From assembly GCF_001969815.1 (NCBI RefSeq), contig NZ_MRBK01000006.1:310001-374000 (forward strand): a DNA stretch of 64,000 nt, written 5' to 3'. Within the stretch, counting starts at the first letter, position 1; every line of letters begins with the position of its first letter. Both the position numbers and the translations under genes were made by a program. This stretch comes from Bacillus swezeyi. Lineage in GTDB: Bacteria; Bacillota; Bacilli; Bacillales; Bacillaceae. Under the pieces are notes generated by a model that saw only the letters and a program-made list of their open reading frames with translations, made no database searches and was not told the origin of the DNA. Positions 42,603 to 52,302 of the stretch are shown here, one piece after another.

Positions 42603-44606
42603 ATGAAAACGATTGAATTAAAATCTGTCGCAACGATACGGACACTATCCATAGACGCCATTGAAAAGGCAAAATCCGGCCACCCAGGCATGCCGATGGG
42701 GACTGCTCCGATGGCTTATTCGCTTTGGACAAAAATGATGAATGTAAACCCTGAAAACCCAAGCTGGTTTAACAGAGACCGATTTGTGTTATCTGCCGGA
42801 CATGGTTCAATGCTGCTGTACAGCATGCTTCATTTAAGCGGGTATGATGTATCGATGGAAGATCTAAAGAATTTCCGCCAATGGGGCAGCAAAACACCAG
42901 GTCATCCTGAATTCGGACATACTCCTGGCGTTGATGCGACGACAGGCCCGCTCGGTCAAGGAATCGGAATGGCTGTCGGAATGGCGCTTGCAGAACGCCA
43001 TCTTGCGGAAACTTACAATCGCAGCGAATATCGTGTCGTTGACCATTATACATACAGTATTTGCGGTGACGGGGATTTAATGGAAGGAATCTCATCAGAA
43101 GCGGCTTCACTTGCAGGCCACCTAAACCTCGGCCGTTTAATCGTGCTTTATGATTCCAATGATATTTCCCTTGACGGAGATTTAGACCGCTCTTTCTCTG
43201 AAAACGTGAAGCAGCGCTTTGAAGCAATGAACTGGGAAGTGCTCTATGTAGAAGACGGGAATAACATTACTGAAATTACAGCAGCGCTTGAAAAAGCGAA
43301 GCAGAATGAAAATCAGCCGACATTAATTGAAGTGAAAACAACGATCGGTTTCGGATCTCCAAACCGTGCGGGAACTTCAGGCGTTCACGGCGCTCCTCTC
43401 GGTGCAGAAGAGGCTGAGCTGACAAAAGAAGCGTATGAGTGGACATATGAAGAAGATTTCCATGTTCCTTCTGAAGTATACGATCACTTCAACGAAACGG
43501 TGAAAGAGGCTGGCAAGCGCAAGGAACAGGAATGGAATGAACTGTTCTCAGCATACAAAAAAGCTCACCCGGAGCTTGCAGAACAACTTGAATTGGGCAT
43601 CAAAGGAGAGCTTCCTGCTGACTGGGAAAAGGAAATTCCTGTTTATGAGAAAGGAAGCAGCCTGGCTTCACGCGCATCTTCCGGAGAAGTGCTGAACGGA
43701 ATCGCGAAACAAGTGCCGTTTTTCTTTGGCGGCTCTGCCGATCTGGCTGGTTCCAATAAGACGACGATCAAAAACGGCGGCGATTTTTCAGCAAAAGACT
43801 ATGCCGGCAGAAACATCTGGTTCGGCGTCCGCGAATTTGCCATGGGTGCAGCTTTAAACGGAATGGCTCTTCATGGCGGTCTCCGGGTGTTTGCCGGAAC
43901 ATTCTTCGTCTTTTCAGACTATTTGAGACCGGCGATTCGCCTTGCCGCTTTAATGGGGCTTCCGGTCACATATGTATTTACACACGACAGCATCGCAGTG
44001 GGAGAAGACGGTCCGACGCATGAACCGATTGAACAGCTTGCATCTCTCCGCGCTCTTCCAAATCTGTCTGTCATGAGACCTGCTGACGGAAACGAAACAG
44101 CTGCGGCATGGAAGCTTGCACTTCAATCAGACAACCAGCCGACTGCGCTTGTCCTTACTCGTCAAAACTTGCCGACGATCAACCAGTCTGCCGAAACGGC
44201 ATATGAAGGTGTTGAAAAGGGAGCTTATGTCGTGTCTAAGAGTCAAAATGAAAAGCCAGCTGCCATTCTGCTTGCAAGCGGCTCAGAGGTCGGACTTGCG
44301 ATTGACGCACAAAGCGAACTGCTGAAAGAAGGCATTGATGTATCAGTTGTCAGCGTGCCGTCTTGGGACCGCTTTGAGAAGCAGTCAGCCGAGTATAAAA
44401 ACGCTGTCCTTCCTTCTGATGTGACGAAACGTCTTGCAATTGAAATGGGATCGCCGCTCGGATGGGACAGATATACAGGCACTGAAGGCGATATTCTCGC
44501 CATTAACCAATTCGGCGCATCCGCTCCTGGGGAAACGATTTTGAAGGAATACGGCTTCACTCCAGCGAATGTTGCAGACCGCGTGAAAAAGCTTTTAAAT
44601 CAATAA
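42603..44606 (+). CDS. tkt: Transketolase
   Basis: The product has 667 residues and is a thiamine-diphosphate enzyme of the pentose phosphate pathway. The TPP motif is [20 protein letters not shown] (about residues 150-170). N-terminal [15 protein letters not shown] and C-terminal [18 protein letters not shown] segments are intact. AGGAAGGGG lies ahead of the ATG. It follows the SOS operon, as in B. subtilis, but the next gene downstream is lipA rather than the yneE group. Confidence 0.97.
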   Translation: MKTIELKSVATIRTLSIDAIEKAKSGHPGMPMGTAPMAYSLWTKMMNVNPENPSWFNRDRFVLSAGHGSMLLYSMLHLSGYDVSMEDLKNFRQWGSKTPGHPEFGHTPGVDATTGPLGQGIGMAVGMALAERHLAETYNRSEYRVVDHYTYSICGDGDLMEGISSEAASLAGHLNLGRLIVLYDSNDISLDGDLDRSFSENVKQRFEAMNWEVLYVEDGNNITEITAALEKAKQNENQPTLIEVKTTIGFGSPNRAGTSGVHGAPLGAEEAELTKEAYEWTYEEDFHVPSEVYDHFNETVKEAGKRKEQEWNELFSAYKKAHPELAEQLELGIKGELPADWEKEIPVYEKGSSLASRASSGEVLNGIAKQVPFFFGGSADLAGSNKTTIKNGGDFSAKDYAGRNIWFGVREFAMGAALNGMALHGGLRVFAGTFFVFSDYLRPAIRLAALMGLPVTYVFTHDSIAVGEDGPTHEPIEQLASLRALPNLSVMRPADGNETAAAWKLALQSDNQPTALVLTRQNLPTINQSAETAYEGVEKGAYVVSKSQNEKPAAILLASGSEVGLAIDAQSELLKEGIDVSVVSVPSWDRFEKQSAEYKNAVLPSDVTKRLAIEMGSPLGWDRYTGTEGDILAINQFGASAPGETILKEYGFTPANVADRVKKLLNQ

Positions 44607-44647
44607 TGACATTGCATGGGAAAGAGAATGATCTCCGAATCATTCTC

Positions 44648-44780
44648 TCAGCGTGTCGACAAACCCTCGCATTCGTTGTCAGGCCTGCGCGTCGGTGCTC
44701 ACGAATTGCAACATTCGCTCCGCTCCGATGCTTCCTAGACTGCAAAGGTTTTCAATCACGCTGAAAGGATGACAAAATCC
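44648..44780 (+). repeat. Dispersed repeat, copy 2, at the tkt-lipA junction
   Basis: It shares the same ordered blocks as 31636-31822 and is bounded by short inverted ends (TCAGCGTG at 44648, CACGCTGA at 44757). It lies between convergent tkt and lipA, the same kind of place as copy 1. Confidence 0.7.
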
Positions 44781-44847
44781 TAAAACTTCAAACCGTTTTA
44801 GGATTTTGTCAACAATCTGAAACGCCAGAATGTCTGGCGTTTTTTTT
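44771..44847. terminator. Double terminator between tkt and lipA
   Basis: A 16-bp perfect hairpin (GACAAAATCCTAAAAC at 44771 with its complement at 44795) is followed by AACGCCAGA-ATG-TCTGGCGTT and eight T (44821-44847). The second serves the plus strand; the first may serve lipA. Confidence 0.85.
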
Positions 44848-44860
44848 GCTAAGTCCCCGT

Positions 44861-45757
44861 TTATGCCTGCGCCTGACGTTTTTTAGACGCTTCATTCACC
44901 TGTTCGTCGGCATGGTATGAAGAACGGACGAGCGGTCCAGCTTCACAATGGCTGAAGCCTTTTTCCATGGCGATTTCTTTTAACTCGGCAAACTCATCAG
45001 GGTGATAGTACTTTTGTACTTTGATATGTTTTTTAGAAGGCTGCAAATATTGACCGATTGCCATAATATCGACGTTGTTTGCAAGAAGGTCATCCATTGT
45101 TTCAATGATTTCCTCTTTTGTTTCGCCAAGACCGATCATAATGCTGGATTTCGTTGGAATATCAGGCTGCATCTCTTTGGCCCGGCGCAAAAATTCCAAA
45201 GACCGATCATATGTAGCTCTTGCACGGACTCTTGGCGTCAGGCGGCGAACCGTCTCAATGTTGTGGTTTAAGATGTCCGGCCGGGTATCCATCAGCGTTT
45301 TTAAATTATCATAGTCTCCGCCCATGTCAGAAGGGAGAACTTCAATCGTTGTAAAAGGGCTTTTTCTGCGGACAGCGCGCACCGTTTCAGCAAAAACGCC
45401 TGCGCCTCCATCTTTTAAGTCATCACGGGCAACAGCTGTAATGACCGCATGTTTCAGATTCATAATGCTCACAGAATCTGCGACGCGTTCCGGCTCATTT
45501 AAATCCAGTTCGGTCGGCAGTCCTGTTTTTACCGCACAGAACCGGCAGGCTCTGGTGCAGACAGATCCAAGGATCATAAAGGTCGCAGTCCGTCTGACGG
45601 CCCAGCATTCATGAATATTCGGACATTTTGCCTCTTCACAAACCGTATTCAAGTTATTCTCTCTCATTAGCTTTTTCAAACCCGTATAGTTTTCATTCGT
45701 GTTCAGCTTAATTTTAAGCCATTCGGGCTTTCTCAGGTGCTCGTCTTTCTTTGCCAA
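44861..45757 (-). CDS. lipA: Lipoyl synthase
   Basis: The product has 298 residues. This radical-SAM enzyme inserts sulfur into octanoyl chains. The radical-SAM cluster is CTRACRFC, and the auxiliary cluster uses the [12 protein letters not shown] cysteines near residue 40 plus the RSSYHADEQ serine near the end. A TTG at 45757 (MAKKDEHL) gives the same length as B. subtilis LipA and has GGAG 9 bp ahead; the ATGs 6-15 bp upstream overlap that site. It is divergent from lytH, as in B. subtilis. Confidence 0.96.
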   Translation of the reverse strand: MAKKDEHLRKPEWLKIKLNTNENYTGLKKLMRENNLNTVCEEAKCPNIHECWAVRRTATFMILGSVCTRACRFCAVKTGLPTELDLNEPERVADSVSIMNLKHAVITAVARDDLKDGGAGVFAETVRAVRRKSPFTTIEVLPSDMGGDYDNLKTLMDTRPDILNHNIETVRRLTPRVRARATYDRSLEFLRRAKEMQPDIPTKSSIMIGLGETKEEIIETMDDLLANNVDIMAIGQYLQPSKKHIKVQKYYHPDEFAELKEIAMEKGFSHCEAGPLVRSSYHADEQVNEASKKRQAQA

Positions 45758-46003
45758 TTCCATCATCTCCATCGTGGATTGTAGTCAAGTTCAAATACGA
45801 AAGTTTTGACGCTACGCCGGATGTGTCCCTTGCTTTTGGAACCGCTTAAAAAACCAAATCGTCATCTTTAGTCACTTTAACATAGTACAGATTTGTGAAC
45901 AAGTGTTGGTTTCACAATATGGAATTACTAACATTTTCATATTATCGTTTCCTTCATATGTCACAAACTATATGTATTCAAACGGAAAGGAGCTAAGGAC
46001 ACT

Positions 46004-46984
46004 GTGAAAGTTGTATTATCCGTTCTCATCCTCCTTTTGTTCATTTTGCAGCCTTGTGCTTTCGCGAAGGAAAAAAAAGAGCCTGATCTGCAGAAGAGAA
46101 TGGCGCTATATCATAAAACAGAGGCGGCAACTCATATTCCCTGGTATGTTTTCGCAGCTGTGGATCAATATGAGATCAATCTCCGCAAAAACCGCAGAGA
46201 TTTGCCAAAGCTGAAGGGTGATACAGGGATCTATATTCCCCAAAGCATCTGGAGCGGTCCTGAAAACCCGAATCCTCAAGATAAGTCACCGCTCAGCATC
46301 AAGGTTTTTGACGGAATTGGAATGGATGGAAACGGAGACGGTAAAGCAGAAGCAGATCAGGATGAAGATGTCCTTTATACATTTGGCCAATACTTGCTGA
46401 CATATGGAAGAGATATCGATAACATCCGCATCGGGCTGTGGGAATTTTATGAAAGGGATCAGACGGTCGGCATCATTTCAGGCTTTATCAAGCTTTTTCA
46501 AAAGTACGGCCACATTGATTTAGGTGAACACGCCTTTCCTCTGCCGGTAAAATCAGATTACAGCTATAGAAGCACCTGGGGAGATGCCCGCGGATTCGGC
46601 GGAAGGCGCATCCATGAAGGAACCGATTTGTTCGCCCACTATGGTCTGCCCGTTCGCTCCACATGCTACGGAATTATTGAAATGAAGGGCTGGAACCGTT
46701 TTGGGGGATGGAGAATCGGGATCAGAGACATCAATAATACGTATCACTATTTTGCCCATCTGAATGGATTCAGCAAAGGATTAAAAGTCGGGCAGATCGT
46801 TGAGCCGGGACAGGTCATCGGTTCTGTCGGCAATACGGGATACGGGCCGCCGGGAACATCCGGAAAGTTCCCTCCCCACCTGCACTACGGCATGTATAAA
46901 GATAATGGGAGAACCGAATGGTCATTTGATCCGTATCCTCACTTGAGAGCATGGGAACGAAAAGAAATCAGAAAGAAAAAATAA
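46004..46984 (+). CDS. lytH: LytH/YunA, spore cortex L-Ala-D-Glu peptidase
   Basis: The product has 326 residues, as in B. subtilis YunA. A signal peptide (MKVVLSVLILLLFILQPCAF) is followed by a long N-terminal region and an M23 metallopeptidase domain. Zinc ligands appear in RRIHEGTDLFAHYG and PPHLHYGMYKDNG, with the HYFAHLNG strand between. LytH trims the peptides of spore cortex muramic acid late in sporulation in the mother cell. GGAAAGGAG precedes the GTG. A SigK promoter is expected, but the boxes could not be fixed with confidence. Confidence 0.93.
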   Translation: MKVVLSVLILLLFILQPCAFAKEKKEPDLQKRMALYHKTEAATHIPWYVFAAVDQYEINLRKNRRDLPKLKGDTGIYIPQSIWSGPENPNPQDKSPLSIKVFDGIGMDGNGDGKAEADQDEDVLYTFGQYLLTYGRDIDNIRIGLWEFYERDQTVGIISGFIKLFQKYGHIDLGEHAFPLPVKSDYSYRSTWGDARGFGGRRIHEGTDLFAHYGLPVRSTCYGIIEMKGWNRFGGWRIGIRDINNTYHYFAHLNGFSKGLKVGQIVEPGQVIGSVGNTGYGPPGTSGKFPPHLHYGMYKDNGRTEWSFDPYPHLRAWERKEIRKKK

Positions 46985-46991
46985 AAGCAAA

Positions 46992-47017
46992 CATCCCTAT
47001 TCAACTGAATAGGGATG
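46992..47017. terminator. Bidirectional terminator between lytH and metS
   Basis: CATCCCTATTC-AACT-GAATAGGGATG is a perfect stem between convergent genes, with T-rich flanks on the minus strand. Confidence 0.8.
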
Positions 47018-47024
47018 CTTATAA

Positions 47025-47138
47025 TTAACTGCTTTGTTGTTTTTTATGTTTCACAACCGCATTTGTGATGCTTGCGGCCAATCCTCCCCAAATAATGATG
47101 ATGCCTGCAGACATCATTGCAATAGAAGCACCGCTCAT
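47025..47138 (-). CDS. metS: MetS-type small subunit of an NSS transporter (37 aa)
   Basis: The ATG at 47138 overlaps the upstream transporter stop (ATGA). The peptide MSGASIAMMSAGIIIIWGGL, AASITNAVVKHKKQQSS has one membrane helix and a basic tail, the pattern of MetS, the small partner that MetP-type sodium-dependent transporters need for methionine and alanine uptake in Corynebacterium. GGAGG lies 8 bp ahead. Confidence 0.85.
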   Translation of the reverse strand: MSGASIAMMSAGIIIIWGGLAASITNAVVKHKKQQSS

Positions 47139-48664
47139 GAGGAAACCTCCTTATCTTGATGAAGTGAAGTATACCCAAGCCCATTCTTCCATTTAGAAAG
47201 CGAGAGCAGGAAGCCTGCTGCGATGGCGCCAACCGCCACACACCATCCCCACTTCAGCAGAAATTCCATCGGCAGATCGCCATAAGCCGTTGTCAGATTC
47301 GTTTTGATATTATCAAACATCATATAGCCCAGTACAAGCGGAGTGACAACACTTAAACAAATTCTCCACCATGCGCCCAGCTGAATGTCGGAAACCGAAT
47401 TGGCGTGAGCCTGAAGAGATTTGAGCTCTCTGGCGAACCAGGCGATGGCAATGACTTCAATCAACCCGGCAAGCGCTACTCCGAAATTATTGATAAAGTA
47501 GTCGGCCGCATCGAGGAAGAACAATCCGCCTTTTGTAGCAAACACCAATGAACACAGAGCAGCGGCTCCTCCGCCGTACAGGACGGCCTTCCGCCGCGGA
47601 ACATTAAATTTATCCTGAATCGCGGACACATACGTTTCCGAAATCGAAATGAGAGATGACAGGCCGGCTAAAACGAGCGAACCAAAGAATAAAAATCCGA
47701 ACAGCGCATTAAACGCCGGAAACTCATTGATGATCTGCGGAAATACGACAAACGCCAAGCCGACTCCCGAAGAGACAACCTCTTTCACCGGAATGCCCTG
47801 CTGCGCCGCCATAAATCCAAGGGCGCTGAATACGCCGATCCCAGCCAAAAGTTCAAAAGATGAATTGCCGAATCCGGTAATAAATGCATTATTAGTAATA
47901 TCTGACTTCTTCGGCAAATAGCTGGAATAGGTAATCATGATCGCGAAAGCAATCGACAGGCTGAAGAAAATTTGGCCGTATGCTGCAACCCACACTTTTC
48001 CGTTTGTAATCTGACTCCAGTCAGGAGTAAAAAACGCATTCAGCCCTTGAGATGCTCCATCCAGTGTTATCGAATAAATGACAATGATTAAAAATAAGAC
48101 CCCAAGCATTGGAATGAAAATCCGGTTTGCCATTTCGATCCCTTTTTTGACTCCGGCAAATAAAATGCCCAGAGAGACAATCCAAACGATCGCCAGCGGG
48201 ATCAAGACACCCGGCACAAAGCCGCCGAATTGGCCGATTGCACCGCCGCTGATATCCACTCTGTTTAAATATTCAGTCATTAAGAAATTTTCTGTATCTT
48301 TACCCCATCCCAAGTTGAAAGAAAAAACGGCGTAGGATATGGCCCAAGCCACGATAACGGCATAATAAGTTGAAATGACAAATGATATCGCAACCTGCCA
48401 CCAGCCGATCCATTCTTTTCCTTTCCCCATTCTGGCGTAAGAAAGCGGTGCCGACCCTCTGTACTTATGGCCGATTGTAAATTCCATTATGAGAAGGGGA
48501 ATTCCTGCGGTTAACAGCGCAAACAAATATGGCAAAAAGAAAGCGCCGCCTCCGTTTTCATAAGCGACAGCCGGGAATCTCCAAATATTCCCCAAGCCGA
48601 TTGCAGAACCGACTGCTGCCATGATAAAACCCGCTCTTGTTCCCCATTGCGGACGAGTATCCAT
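47135..48664 (-). CDS. metP: NSS-family sodium-dependent transporter (MetP-like)
   Basis: The product has 509 residues and about 12 membrane helices. The SNF-family signature is QWGTRAGFIMAAVGSAIGLG and NIWRFPAVAYENGGGAFFLP at the N-terminus. It imports an amino acid with sodium; pairing with a MetS-like peptide points to methionine/alanine, though tryptophan or others cannot be excluded. It has a clear promoter 67-95 bp upstream. The pair interrupts the lytH-yunB order known from B. subtilis. Confidence 0.88.
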   Translation of the reverse strand: MDTRPQWGTRAGFIMAAVGSAIGLGNIWRFPAVAYENGGGAFFLPYLFALLTAGIPLLIMEFTIGHKYRGSAPLSYARMGKGKEWIGWWQVAISFVISTYYAVIVAWAISYAVFSFNLGWGKDTENFLMTEYLNRVDISGGAIGQFGGFVPGVLIPLAIVWIVSLGILFAGVKKGIEMANRIFIPMLGVLFLIIVIYSITLDGASQGLNAFFTPDWSQITNGKVWVAAYGQIFFSLSIAFAIMITYSSYLPKKSDITNNAFITGFGNSSFELLAGIGVFSALGFMAAQQGIPVKEVVSSGVGLAFVVFPQIINEFPAFNALFGFLFFGSLVLAGLSSLISISETYVSAIQDKFNVPRRKAVLYGGGAAALCSLVFATKGGLFFLDAADYFINNFGVALAGLIEVIAIAWFARELKSLQAHANSVSDIQLGAWWRICLSVVTPLVLGYMMFDNIKTNLTTAYGDLPMEFLLKWGWCVAVGAIAAGFLLSLSKWKNGLGYTSLHQDKEVSS

Positions 48665-48730
48665 AAGCTTCCTCCTTTACCTTTTTGAAACATCAGAAAA
48701 AAAAGAATTTTCTAATTATTATTATTGAAT

Positions 48731-48759
48731 AGTATATACAGTCTTTATGCCTAAGTCAA
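48731..48759 (-). promoter_or_regulatory. metPS promoter
   Basis: On the minus strand TTGACT (48759-48754), 17 bp, TATACT (48736-48731). Confidence 0.65.
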
Positions 48760-48803
48760 AGTATTTTTTTAAGAAAATAGACACATGCCGTTTTTGATTC
48801 AAT

Positions 48804-48837
48804 GAAAAAAACATTCTGCATGCGTTTTTGCAGAATG
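48804..48837 (-). terminator. yunB terminator
   Basis: CATTCTGCA and TGCAGAATG form a stem, followed on the minus strand by TTTTTTT; it lies 11 bp after the yunB stop. Confidence 0.85.
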
Positions 48838-48848
48838 CCTGGAAACAT

Positions 48849-49622
48849 TTACTTCTTTTGATCCGCTTTCTCATCCGTTTTTTCGTCTTTGGACGGAATC
48901 TGAATGGATGGCGCCGTCTGGCTCCCGTTGCCGCTGTAGAAATCCGGTACATCTCCATGAACGGCCTGAATTGTCGCCGGAACCGTATTTTTCACAACCG
49001 CAGTCTTTGTCGCAAACGGAATGACCACACGAATTTTGACCTCTACAAGCACGCCGAGATTAATTAATGCATTATTAATTCCGTATGGTTTGACGCTTTC
49101 TTTAAAATCTGTAAAAACATCTCCAACAACGTTGAAGCGCACCGGTATTTTCGGCCCGAGGTTTCCAAGCAGGGAATTTCCTGTTGTCTGGCCAAGAGGA
49201 ATTTGATAAATAACGCCGTCACTCCGATCGTCCGGCGTTTTCGCAGAAGAATTAAATTCTTCCGTTTCCGTTACTTTTAAGTTGTCGTGCAGTCGTTTCG
49301 TAATCTTGGTTTGCATATCACGAACAACATGGGAATTGAAGTTAATCGTTGTCACTTTTCCATTTTCATCCGACTTCATCTCCACCATGTTTTGCACATT
49401 TTCATCTTCGTTCATATAGTCCTCAACGGCTTCCTGGATGACGTGCGTTGCAATCCTGTTGGTTTCCATTTCCGCAATGTGCAAAAGCGTCGGTTTGATA
49501 GATGTGTTGATAATCAGTAAGCTGATTGTGGTAGAAAGAGTGAAAAATACAAAAGAAAGAAGCATGACATATCGAAAAGGCAAAGGTCCTCTTTTTGACA
49601 GAGGGCCGCGAAATCTTCGCAA
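48849..49622 (-). CDS. yunB: Sporulation protein YunB
   Basis: The product has 257 residues. One N-terminal membrane helix (about residues 18-40) is followed by an extracytoplasmic domain with MLLSFVFFTLSTTISLLIIN, GQTTGNSLLGNLGPKIPVRF and YGINNALINLGVLVEVKIRV, characteristic of YunB. It is a mother-cell, SigE-dependent protein of unknown action. The TTG at 49622 has GGGGGGAT ahead. That site forms the 3' arm of a 13-bp stem with a SigE-like promoter in the loop. Confidence 0.9.
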   Translation of the reverse strand: MRRFRGPLSKRGPLPFRYVMLLSFVFFTLSTTISLLIINTSIKPTLLHIAEMETNRIATHVIQEAVEDYMNEDENVQNMVEMKSDENGKVTTINFNSHVVRDMQTKITKRLHDNLKVTETEEFNSSAKTPDDRSDGVIYQIPLGQTTGNSLLGNLGPKIPVRFNVVGDVFTDFKESVKPYGINNALINLGVLVEVKIRVVIPFATKTAVVKNTVPATIQAVHGDVPDFYSGNGSQTAPSIQIPSKDEKTDEKADQKK

Positions 49623-49627
49623 GCAAA

Positions 49628-49673
49628 ATCCCCCCTTACATCACAATGTGTATGCTTGTAAGAGGGGATATAC
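49628..49673 (-). promoter_or_regulatory. SigE-like promoter inside a hairpin masking the yunB ribosome binding site
   Basis: On the minus strand ATCCCCTCTTACA (49669-49657) pairs with TGTAAGGGGGGAT (49640-49628). The loop holds CATACACA (49654-49647), close to the SigE -10 CATACAMT, with GTATAT 13 bp upstream as a -35. Confidence 0.5.
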
Positions 49674-49690
49674 GATTCAATCAGACAACT

Positions 49691-49996
49691 TTATTTCGCC
49701 ATTTTTAAAAGGGCCTCTTTTCCGCTCATTCCCGCATGTATACCAAGCTCTTTGGCCGCATCTGTCACAGATTCAAGCGGGGCTTCGAGAAGCTGGTCGA
49801 TCGTCCTGACGCCGACGGCTCTCGCGGCGACAATTTTCCGTTCCTTTAATTTATCATTCAGCAGGGCAACATCAAGCGCTCCGCACATAATATATCCATG
49901 GTCATTTGCAACCGCCATAAAATTCGTTTTTGGCAATTTGACTGTGACAGCCGTGAACGGCTGATCTTCAATCATAATCGGAGTCAAGTTCACCAT
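49691..49996 (-). CDS. yunC: DUF1805 protein YunC
   Basis: The product has 101 residues. MVNLTPIMIEDQPFTAVTVK, LPKTNFMAVANDHGYIMCGA and LDVALLNDKLKERKIVAARA match the YunC/DUF1805 family, a small alpha-beta protein of unknown function. AAAGGGAGGG precedes the ATG at 49996. It is the gene upstream of yunB; an 18-gene-family synteny claim is not needed, as sequence alone identifies it. Confidence 0.9.
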   Translation of the reverse strand: MVNLTPIMIEDQPFTAVTVKLPKTNFMAVANDHGYIMCGALDVALLNDKLKERKIVAARAVGVRTIDQLLEAPLESVTDAAKELGIHAGMSGKEALLKMAK

Positions 49997-50081
49997 TGCT
50001 ATCCCTCCCTTTACCATTAATGTATGATAAAGCGGAAGACTTGTTCCGGTTTGCCTGGAAAGGCTGGTTTTGCATCTCCGT

Positions 50082-51440
50082 TTACAAAAGCGGCCCCATC
50101 TTTTTAAGCTTCCAAGAGAGCAGATCACGCAAAAATTCGGGCATATAATATTGAATATGATCGGCATCGCGAATGGCGGGAAAAAGGGTTCCGAGTGTGA
50201 ACATATCAATAGTGGCGAGCTGATAAACCGTGTTCGCTTCCATTTTCACCCCGTTGACCGTCAGCTTTTCGGCATCGAGACCGGAGTACATCATTCTTCC
50301 CATCACTTTCCCGCGAAAGCCGAGCCCTTTAATGCGCAGCTGTTCCATTTTCTCTGTTGAAGCCTGAAGAACGATTTCTTTCAGCTCGGCTCCCGTCAGT
50401 TTAATGGCGACCGGATTAATCGGGTGCGGACAAATCCGGTGGATATCTGCTTTCGTGACAGCTCCTTTAGAAAGAGAATCAAGCACAATCCCGGCGTTGA
50501 CCATTCCGATTTCTGCATCACACCATTCCTTCAGCGCATCAGCCAGCATTTGAGGCAAAGGGGATGTCCCAAACCAGTCGGTTTCAAGCGGCTGATCCAA
50601 TATCGCAATTTCTTGCTGCAGAACTTGTCCGGCCTCTTTTTCTTTTTCTTTCAGCATCGCAATGGTTTCTTCCGATTCCCTGTTCCAATCAGCCGTTTTT
50701 AGAACTTCGGCCTTTTTGTCTTCTATCCCTTTGTTAAGCGTGAGTTCAACATGACCGACATAGTTTCCGTATTTTTCCGCGCAGGCGAGCAAAACACCGT
50801 TTTTCATCATGCCGTCTTCAAGCAAATGATGGGTATGGGAGCCCAGGATCAAATCGATTTCAGGAAATGCTTCTGCGGCCCGCTGATCGTCTAAAATGCC
50901 TAAATGGGAGAGAAGAACCGTGATATCGGCGTTTCCTTTTACCTCTTGCAATACCTCAGCAATGCTTTCAAAAGCATCTGTGACTTTCCAGTCGAGCTGT
51001 TCATAAATCGGATAATAAGGTATCGTCACACCAAGGATGGCGATGGTCAGGCCGTTTTTCAGCGATTGGATCCAATAAGGCTGTGCCCAGGCCGGTCTGT
51101 TTCCCTCGCTGTCGAACAAGTTGGAGACAACAATCGGAAAAGAAGCGTCATCATAGAGCGTATCGAGCTCTAGATGCGGCAGTGTGATTCCTTCATTATT
51201 TCCAATCGTTGCGGCATCATAGTCCAGATGATTCAGCAGCTCCACATTTGCTTTTCCAAATGACGCTTCTGATATCGGGTGAAACCTGTCCACATGATCG
51301 CCGATATCGAACAGAAGCACCTCTTCATGATCAGCCGCATGTTTTTGCCTTTGTGTTTGTATGTAGTCTACGATTTTCGGCCAGTTTTCAAAATGGCTGT
51401 GCAAATCGTTCGTATGATAAATATGGAGCTTTTCCCGCAT
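50082..51440 (-). CDS. yunD: 5'-nucleotidase-family metallophosphatase YunD
   Basis: The product has 452 residues. An N-terminal calcineurin-like domain with all metal motifs (HTNDLHSHF, FDIGDHVDRF, TIGNNEG, LLSHLG, LGSHTHHLL) is joined to a C-terminal 5'-nucleotidase specificity domain (about residues 300-440). No signal peptide is seen, so it acts in the cytoplasm, unlike the secreted YfkN type. The substrate is probably a nucleotide or nucleotide sugar. It lies 19 bp downstream of yunE. Confidence 0.93.
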   Translation of the reverse strand: MREKLHIYHTNDLHSHFENWPKIVDYIQTQRQKHAADHEEVLLFDIGDHVDRFHPISEASFGKANVELLNHLDYDAATIGNNEGITLPHLELDTLYDDASFPIVVSNLFDSEGNRPAWAQPYWIQSLKNGLTIAILGVTIPYYPIYEQLDWKVTDAFESIAEVLQEVKGNADITVLLSHLGILDDQRAAEAFPEIDLILGSHTHHLLEDGMMKNGVLLACAEKYGNYVGHVELTLNKGIEDKKAEVLKTADWNRESEETIAMLKEKEKEAGQVLQQEIAILDQPLETDWFGTSPLPQMLADALKEWCDAEIGMVNAGIVLDSLSKGAVTKADIHRICPHPINPVAIKLTGAELKEIVLQASTEKMEQLRIKGLGFRGKVMGRMMYSGLDAEKLTVNGVKMEANTVYQLATIDMFTLGTLFPAIRDADHIQYYMPEFLRDLLSWKLKKMGPLL

Positions 51441-51459
51441 GCAAATCTCTCCCTAACGT

Positions 51460-52284
51460 TTAGCTAAATACGCCCTGATAGATTAATCTGATTCCGATCA
51501 GGATCAGAACAAGCCTCATGATGACAACGATTGTCTTCGTTTGCATTTTTTTATTCATTATAGCGCCAAGCTGACCGCCAAACCATGCGCCTGGAATCAG
51601 CGCAAATGCATAGAGCCAATTGACATGGCCCGATATGACATGGCCGACAGATCCAGCAACAGATGAAAGAAAAATGATAAACATGGATGTCGCAACGGCA
51701 ACCCTTGTCGGGAATAAAAATAAGAGCATCATCGCCGGCACCATCAACGAGCCTCCTCCGATCCCAAATAAACCGCCGAGGAAGCCGACAAAAAACGCGA
51801 TTGCGATTCCAGCGAGGGGCTGGTAGGAATACGTATAATCTTGTCCATCATCATCGCCTTTAAATGTCCTGATGACTCCCGTATGTTCTCTATCCGCCGG
51901 TTTCAATTTTTTCTTGATCATTAATGAAAGGGATATCAATATCATAAAAATCCCGAACCAGAGAGAAAACGAGTCTGAGCTGAAATACTTGGAAACATGG
52001 GCTCCGGCGATGCTGCCGGGTCCAGATCCGATGAAAAAAATCAGTCCGCTCTTGTAGTCGACGGTTTTATATTTCATATAAGCCATTGTTGAAGAAAGTC
52101 CTGTAAAAATGATGACGAGGAGCGATGTGCCCACCGCCATCTGCGGTGTCACTTGATCAAACATTCCGGGAATGCCGGCTAAAAAAAGCAGGGAAGGAAC
52201 AATGACCACCCCTCCTCCCAGACCGACGAGACTGCCGATGGTTCCCGCGATCAGACCAAGTATAACCAGTATGAGATATTCCAT
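51460..52284 (-). CDS. yunE: TauE/SafE-family permease YunE
   Basis: The product has 274 residues and about eight membrane helices in two related halves. The GTIGSLVGLGGGVVIVPSLL and GFLGGLFGIGGGSLMVPAMM motifs are the paired family signatures. Members move sulfite, sulfonates or organic anions. Its operon partners do not reveal the substrate. Spacing to yunF is 18 bp. Confidence 0.92.
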   Translation of the reverse strand: MEYLILVILGLIAGTIGSLVGLGGGVVIVPSLLFLAGIPGMFDQVTPQMAVGTSLLVIIFTGLSSTMAYMKYKTVDYKSGLIFFIGSGPGSIAGAHVSKYFSSDSFSLWFGIFMILISLSLMIKKKLKPADREHTGVIRTFKGDDDGQDYTYSYQPLAGIAIAFFVGFLGGLFGIGGGSLMVPAMMLLFLFPTRVAVATSMFIIFLSSVAGSVGHVISGHVNWLYAFALIPGAWFGGQLGAIMNKKMQTKTIVVIMRLVLILIGIRLIYQGVFS

Positions 52285-52302
52285 AAAATGAGTCCTCTTT
52301 TC

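Noticed and set aside
45773-46003. SigK promoter for lytH
   Set aside because: Several CATA-type sequences are present, but none has a convincing -35 at the right spacing.
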